DNA of 17,886 bases, from contig JAJAYY010000201.1 in assembly GCA_026785965.1 (NCBI GenBank), forward strand, positions 1 through 17,886, read 5' to 3'. The DNA is from Sphingomonas bacterium (GTDB lineage Bacteria > Pseudomonadota > Alphaproteobacteria > Sphingomonadales > Sphingomonadaceae). The position numbers and the translations under genes are program-made. Below the pieces are notes generated by a model. It was not told the DNA's origin. It did not search any database and was given only the letters and a program-made list of their open reading frames with translations. Shown one piece after another: positions 14,606 to 17,886 of this stretch (position 1 is the stretch's first letter; each line of letters opens with the position of its first letter).

Positions 14606-15556
14606 ATGAGCCTCACCGTCGCCGTTCAAATGGACCCGCTGGAATCGATCGCCATCGCCGGCGATTCGACCTTTGCGCTGATGCTTAAGGCGCAGGATCG
14701 CGGCCACATCGTCTACCATTATGCCGCCGACGCGCTGACCTATGAGGACGGCCGCGTCCGCGCGTTGGCGCGAAAAGTGACCGTCCAGCCGGTCACCGGC
14801 GATCACTTCAGCGCCGCCGATCCGGTCATGATCGACTTGGGCTGTGAGGTCGACGTGGTGCTGATGCGCCAGGACCCGCCGTTCGACATCGGTTACATCA
14901 CCGCCACTTACCTGCTCGAGCGGATCGCGGGCGAGACGCTGGTCGTCAACGACCCGCGCAGCGTCCGCGACGCGCCCGAGAAACTGTTCGTGCTCGACTT
15001 TGCGCGCTTCATGCCGCCGACCCTGATCACGCGCTCGCTCGCCGAATTGAAGGCGTTCCATTCCCGGCATGGCGAAATCGTCATCAAGCCGCTCCACGGC
15101 AATGCCGGCGCCGCGGTGTTCCGCATCGGCCGCGACGGGCAAAATCTCGCCGCGCTGGCCGAATTGTTCGGCGCCGTGTGGCGCGAACCCTATATCGCCC
15201 AGGCCTTCCTCTCCGCGGTGGCCGAGGGCGACAAGCGCATCGTGCTGGTCGATGGCGAGATTGCCGGGGCGATCAACCGCAAGCCCGGCGCGGGCGAGAT
15301 TCGCTCGAACCTTGCTGCTGGGGGGTCGGCGCACCCCACCGAGCTGACGGCGCGCGAGCGCGAGATTTGCGCCGCGCTCGGCCCCGAACTCAAGGCGCGC
15401 GGATTGCTGTTCGTCGGGATCGACGTGATCGGCGGGATGCTGACCGAGATCAACGTTACCTCGCCGACTGGGATCATCGCGATCGACGCGTTCAACGGCA
15501 GCGACACGCCAGGGCTGATCTGGGACGCGATCGAAGCCCGGGTCGCGGTACGATGA
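14606..15556 (+). CDS. gshB: Glutathione synthetase
   Basis: GshB joins gamma-glutamylcysteine and glycine with ATP to make glutathione in the cytoplasm. The 316-residue ATP-grasp protein is of standard bacterial length. Landmarks are the N-terminal VAVQMDPLESIAIAGDSTFALM, the MRQDPPFD motif (87-94), NDPRSVRDAPEKLF (115-128), the ATP-binding IVIKPLHGNAGAAVFRI (158-174), EIRSNLAAGG (231-240) and the metal-binding EINVTSPTGI (281-290). The start at 14606 has AGGCGG 8 bases upstream. It follows rsmI-yraN, a common alphaproteobacterial order, and overlaps the start of the DedA gene by 4 bases (ATGA). Confidence 0.97.
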   Translation: MSLTVAVQMDPLESIAIAGDSTFALMLKAQDRGHIVYHYAADALTYEDGRVRALARKVTVQPVTGDHFSAADPVMIDLGCEVDVVLMRQDPPFDIGYITATYLLERIAGETLVVNDPRSVRDAPEKLFVLDFARFMPPTLITRSLAELKAFHSRHGEIVIKPLHGNAGAAVFRIGRDGQNLAALAELFGAVWREPYIAQAFLSAVAEGDKRIVLVDGEIAGAINRKPGAGEIRSNLAAGGSAHPTELTAREREICAALGPELKARGLLFVGIDVIGGMLTEINVTSPTGIIAIDAFNGSDTPGLIWDAIEARVAVR

Positions 15557-16185
15557 GTGACTGGATCGTCCGCCTGATCGAGCAATCGGGCTATCTCGGC
15601 GTCGGCTTCCTGATGTTCCTCGAAACCGTCTTCCCGCCAATCCCGTCCGAAGTGATCATGTCGATCGCCGGAGTCGCCGCGGGCCAGGGCAAGCTCAGCC
15701 TCGGCTGGGTCATCGCCGCGGGGACCACCGGGGCGATGCTCGGCAACATCCTGTGGTACCTCGCCGCGCGCGCGCTCGGCATCGCGCGATTGAAGCCGAT
15801 CATCCATCGCTGGGGCCGCTGGATCACGATGAGCTGGGCCGAGGTTCAGCGCGCCGAGCGCTGGTTCGCGACCCACGGGACCTACTTCGTTTTCCTCGGG
15901 CGGATGCTTCCGACCGTGCGCAGCCTCGTCTCGGTCCCCGCTGGGCTGCTCAAGATGCGTTTTCGCAGCTTCCTCATTGCATCGACCGTCGGCACCGCCG
16001 CCTGGACCGCGATGCTCGCCTTCGCCGGCTACAAGCTCGGTGAGCGCTATACCGACATCAATGCGTTGCTCGGTCCCGCCTCCAACGCCATCCTGGTCGT
16101 GCTGGTGATTGGCTATATCTATCGCGTCTGGACCCATCGCGACATCGATCCCGACGAGAGCGAGCCCGGGCTGCCCTTGCTTTAA
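15553..16185 (+). CDS. DedA family integral membrane protein
   Basis: DedA proteins are small inner-membrane proteins linked to recycling of undecaprenyl phosphate and phospholipid scrambling, and to membrane-potential and drug sensitivity. The 210-residue protein has four or more hydrophobic segments (about 12-42, 50-72, 138-160 and 174-193). It carries both family motifs: FLETVFPPIPSEVIMS (22-37) with the conserved acidic Glu24, and GRMLPTVRSLVSVPAG (116-131), which has the conserved arginines. The start at 15553 overlaps the gshB stop, so expression is coupled with gshB. The stop codon shares TTAA with the stop of the convergent xerC. The family has several paralogues per genome and the sequence alone does not identify which one this is. 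Confidence 0.92.
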   Translation: MSDWIVRLIEQSGYLGVGFLMFLETVFPPIPSEVIMSIAGVAAGQGKLSLGWVIAAGTTGAMLGNILWYLAARALGIARLKPIIHRWGRWITMSWAEVQRAERWFATHGTYFVFLGRMLPTVRSLVSVPAGLLKMRFRSFLIASTVGTAAWTAMLAFAGYKLGERYTDINALLGPASNAILVVLVIGYIYRVWTHRDIDPDESEPGLPLL

Positions 16186-17123
16186 GCGCGCGGATGCGCG
16201 TGGCGGTAAACGTCGAGCAACCGCGCGGCGTCAACTTCGGTGTAGATCTGCGTCGATGACAGGCTGGCGTGGCCGAGCAATTCCTGGAGCGAGCGCAGAT
16301 CGGCGCCCCCCGCCAGCAAATGCGTCGCGAAGCTGTGGCGCAGCGCGTGCGGCGTGACGCTGTCCGCCAGCCCCAGCCGCACCCGCGCCACGCGCACCGC
16401 ACGCCGCACGACATCGGCATTGAGCGGCCCACCCTTGGCGCCGACAAACAATGGCGCATCGCCGGCCAGCGGCCACGGGCAATCGGCGACATAGGCCGCG
16501 ACTGCGTCGCGCACCGCGGGCAGGATCGGCACCACGCGGGTCTTGTTGCGCTTGCCGGTCACGCGCAGCGCCTGGCCGAGCGGGACGACCCGCGCTTTCA
16601 ACGACAGCGCCTCGCTCACCCGCAGGCCCGACCCGTAGAGCAGCAGCAGGATCGCAAGGTCGCGCGCTCCGACCCATGCCAGCGCCGCGCCATCGCTCGC
16701 TTCCTCGGCCAGCGCGAGCGCATCGGCCGGGCTGGCCGGGCGCGGCAGCGTGCGCGGACGCTTGGGCGATCGCGTGCGCGGCAATTGCGGCAGATTGCCC
16801 TCCTCCTCGGCGGCGAAGCGCAAAAAGGCGCGCACCGCCGACATTTCACGCGCCGCCGATGACGGGCCAAGCCCGTCGCCGCGGCGATCGGCGAGGAATG
16901 CGCGCAGGTCGGTCGCCTGGAGGTTCATCAGCCCGTAACGCCCGACCGCTTCGCCGCGATAGCGCGACAGGAAGGCGATGAAGCGATGCGCGGTGGCGAC
17001 ATAAGCGCGCACCGTGTGGAGCGACCGGCGGCGATCGAACTCAAGATGCTTTGACCAGCGCGCGGCAAGCGCCGTCGCCGGGTCCGCGGCGCCTGGCTGC
17101 GCGTCTAGTAAGGTGTCGCCCAC
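16182..17123 (-). CDS. xerC: Tyrosine recombinase XerC
   Basis: XerC acts with XerD at the dif site to resolve chromosome dimers during division. The 313-residue protein has an N-terminal core-binding SAM-like domain (about 15-108) and a catalytic domain with all expected residues: Arg168 (GSGLRVSEAL), Lys191 (TGKRNKTR), His259 and Arg262 (HALRHSFATHLL), His285 (LLGHASLSSTQIYT) and nucleophile Tyr294. It follows DUF484, a conserved pairing. The only start codon that retains the N-terminal domain is the GTG at 17123, which overlaps the end of the DUF484 gene by 19 bases; its ribosome site is weak, suggesting coupling. No integrase-type cargo or att site is nearby, which supports the housekeeping XerC role over a phage integrase. 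Confidence 0.95.
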   Translation of the reverse strand: MGDTLLDAQPGAADPATALAARWSKHLEFDRRRSLHTVRAYVATAHRFIAFLSRYRGEAVGRYGLMNLQATDLRAFLADRRGDGLGPSSAAREMSAVRAFLRFAAEEEGNLPQLPRTRSPKRPRTLPRPASPADALALAEEASDGAALAWVGARDLAILLLLYGSGLRVSEALSLKARVVPLGQALRVTGKRNKTRVVPILPAVRDAVAAYVADCPWPLAGDAPLFVGAKGGPLNADVVRRAVRVARVRLGLADSVTPHALRHSFATHLLAGGADLRSLQELLGHASLSSTQIYTEVDAARLLDVYRHAHPRA

Positions 17124-17668
17124 CGCCGCAGCATAGCGCCGAGCGCGGCGCCGAGGAACTGCAACAATTGCGCCCCCTCGTCGGACGGCAGCGGATGGTC
17201 GCCCGACTGGCCGAGCAGCAGCAATCCATGCGGGTATGGCGCATCGGCTTCCAGCCCGACCAGCGCTTCGGCGCGGATCGCCGCTGCCGAAGATCCGAAC
17301 AAGGGATGCCCACGACCGACGTTGCGCAATGCAACCGCGTCGATCGCGCCAAGCGCGCGTTCGATCAGCGCCGGTTCGAGATGTTCGACCCCGTGCCGGT
17401 CGACGCGGAATCCCTGGCCATTGACGACCAGCGCCAGCGCCACCGAATCAATTCCCAGCAACGCCGGCCAATCGCAGGTCACGATCGCCACCAATTCATC
17501 GAAGCTGTCGGCCTCGAGCGCGGCGATCACCGCGTGATGGATCGTCGCCACTGCGCCTGAATGCCCGCGCGCAAAGGCGAGCAAGTCGGCGCGCGCGCTT
17601 TCGGCGGCGCCGAGTTTGGCGCGCAGCGTGGCGACCGCTCGCTCTTCGAACTGGATCACGCGTCCCAT
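17105..17668 (-). CDS. DUF484 family protein
   Basis: A 187-residue soluble protein of the DUF484 family, a GAF-like fold of unknown function habitually encoded next to xerC. It begins with a charged helix (VIQFEERAVATLRAKLGAAESARADLLAFARG) and continues with the GAF-like core (FDELVAIVTCDWPALLGIDSVALALV, then LVGLEADAPYPHGLLLLGQSGDHPLPSDEGAQLLQFLGAALG). The start at 17668 is directly preceded by a perfect 8-base hairpin rather than a ribosome site. The gene lies 40 bases after the transaldolase-like gene on the same strand and overlaps xerC. A role connected with Xer recombination is suggested only by gene linkage. Confidence 0.88.
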   Translation of the reverse strand: MGRVIQFEERAVATLRAKLGAAESARADLLAFARGHSGAVATIHHAVIAALEADSFDELVAIVTCDWPALLGIDSVALALVVNGQGFRVDRHGVEHLEPALIERALGAIDAVALRNVGRGHPLFGSSAAAIRAEALVGLEADAPYPHGLLLLGQSGDHPLPSDEGAQLLQFLGAALGAMLRRWATPY

Positions 17669-17689
17669 CGCTGTGCTTTTCGCACAGCG
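17669..17689 (-). promoter_or_regulatory. Leader hairpin abutting the DUF484 start codon
   Basis: Perfect 8-base stem CGCTGTGC/GCACAGCG (arms 17669-17676 and 17682-17689) with a 5-base loop (GAAAA on the transcript). In transcription direction the stem ends on the base just before the ATG at 17668, occupying the region where a ribosome site would lie. It has no following U tract, so it is not an intrinsic terminator for the upstream aldolase gene. It may control translation, pause an antiterminated transcript, or be a protein-binding dyad. Confidence 0.55.
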
Positions 17690-17708
17690 GGGTTAATTTA
17701 CGGTGTGA

Positions 17709-17886
17709 TCAACCGATCTTCTGGCCGGTCGCTTCCCAGTCCTTGAGGAAGGAGGCGATGCCATTGTCGGTCAGCGGATGCTTGAACATCTGCCAGATGA
17801 TCGCCGGCGGCGCAGTGATCACGTCGGCGCCGATCTTGGCCGCGTCATGGACGTGGATCGGGTTGCGCACCGAGGCGACGAGGATC
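17709..17886 (-). CDS. fsa: Fructose-6-phosphate aldolase/transaldolase (TalC/Fsa type), C-terminal part
   Basis: The last 58 residues of a gene entering from the right edge on the minus strand. [20 protein letters not shown], then [20 protein letters not shown] and a final FLKDWEATG, are typical of the small TalC/MipB transaldolase family, which catalyses aldol transfer or cleavage of sugar phosphates in the cytoplasm. The N-terminus with the Schiff-base lysine lies outside the window, so true transaldolase cannot be separated from fructose-6-phosphate aldolase. It ends with TGA at 17709-17711, 40 bases upstream of DUF484 on the same strand. Confidence 0.88.
   Translation of the reverse strand, partial: ILVASVRNPIHVHDAAKIGADVITAPPAIIWQMFKHPLTDNGIASFLKDWEATGQKIG

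Noticed and set aside
15322..15338. GGGG...CCCC dyad within gshB
   Set aside because: It falls in the conserved SNLAAGGSA coding segment and is explained by codon choice in a GC-rich gene.
14384..15640. A 418-codon open frame on the minus strand opposite yraN and gshB
   Set aside because: Shadow of the well-supported gshB and yraN genes; the composition is low complexity with no domain I recognise.
15190..16137. A 315-codon minus-strand frame opposite gshB and dedA
   Set aside because: Antisense shadow of two recognised genes.
16182..17123. Phage or integron integrase marking a mobile island
   Set aside because: The tyrosine recombinase matches XerC in length, motifs and DUF484 linkage; there is no att repeat, tRNA or cargo nearby.
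17669..17689. Intrinsic terminator for the aldolase gene
   Set aside because: The stem is not followed by a U tract in the transcript; the next bases are the DUF484 ATG.

Overview
The window is high-GC, gene-dense chromosomal DNA of an alphaproteobacterium, most likely a member of the Sphingomonadales. The pointers are the style of the TonB-dependent receptor (with a proline-rich tail), the DUF484-xerC pair, the rsmI-yraN-gshB string, the rph-rdgB-hemW block, and the HEMTH protein of a type often seen in sphingomonads. This placement rests on recognising families and gene order, not on a phylogenetic marker. No RNA gene, CRISPR array, insertion sequence, prophage or replication origin is visible. 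No stretch longer than about 300 bases lacks a gene; the longest gaps are the two divergent promoter regions at 2219-2356 and 8420-8518.

Layout. 1-2218 (minus) is a fatty-acid and cell-wall block: acpP, then fabF, then mltG, which runs off the left edge. Divergent from acpP is a small HEMTH putative metalloprotein (2357-2833). At 2914-6849 (plus) a TonB-dependent receptor is followed 10 bases later by a Tat-signal flavoprotein oxidase of the sarcosine-oxidase family. The receptor reading frame is broken by an apparent single-base loss near 4692. 6846-8419 (minus) holds the heat-shock pair hrcA-grpE. 8519-9837 (plus) holds rph-rdgB (RNA 3'-end processing and nucleotide-pool cleaning). 9817-11004 (minus) carries two tandem secreted CAP/SCP-domain proteins, wedged between rdgB and hemW (10997-12175, plus). 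12222-13373 (minus) is a short LppC/LpoA-type lipoprotein. It sits head to head with rsmI-yraN-gshB-dedA (13367-16185, plus). 16182-17668 (minus) is DUF484-xerC, preceded by the C-terminal end of a fructose-6-phosphate aldolase/transaldolase gene at the right edge.

Working together. Most genes are housekeeping and form tight operons with 4-base stop/start overlaps (hrcA/grpE, rph/rdgB, rsmI/yraN, gshB/dedA). The accessory content is the receptor-flavoenzyme pair, which looks like an uptake-plus-oxidation module for an amine or N-methyl amino acid type compound, the two CAP proteins, and the lone HEMTH protein. I saw no convincing undescribed defence or mobile system. The most useful second looks are the frameshifted receptor with its polyproline/cysteine tail, the exported flavoenzyme with an apparent active-site replacement, the CAP pair overlapping the start of hemW, the hairpin abutting the DUF484 start codon, and the terminator-like hairpin between acpP and fabF.
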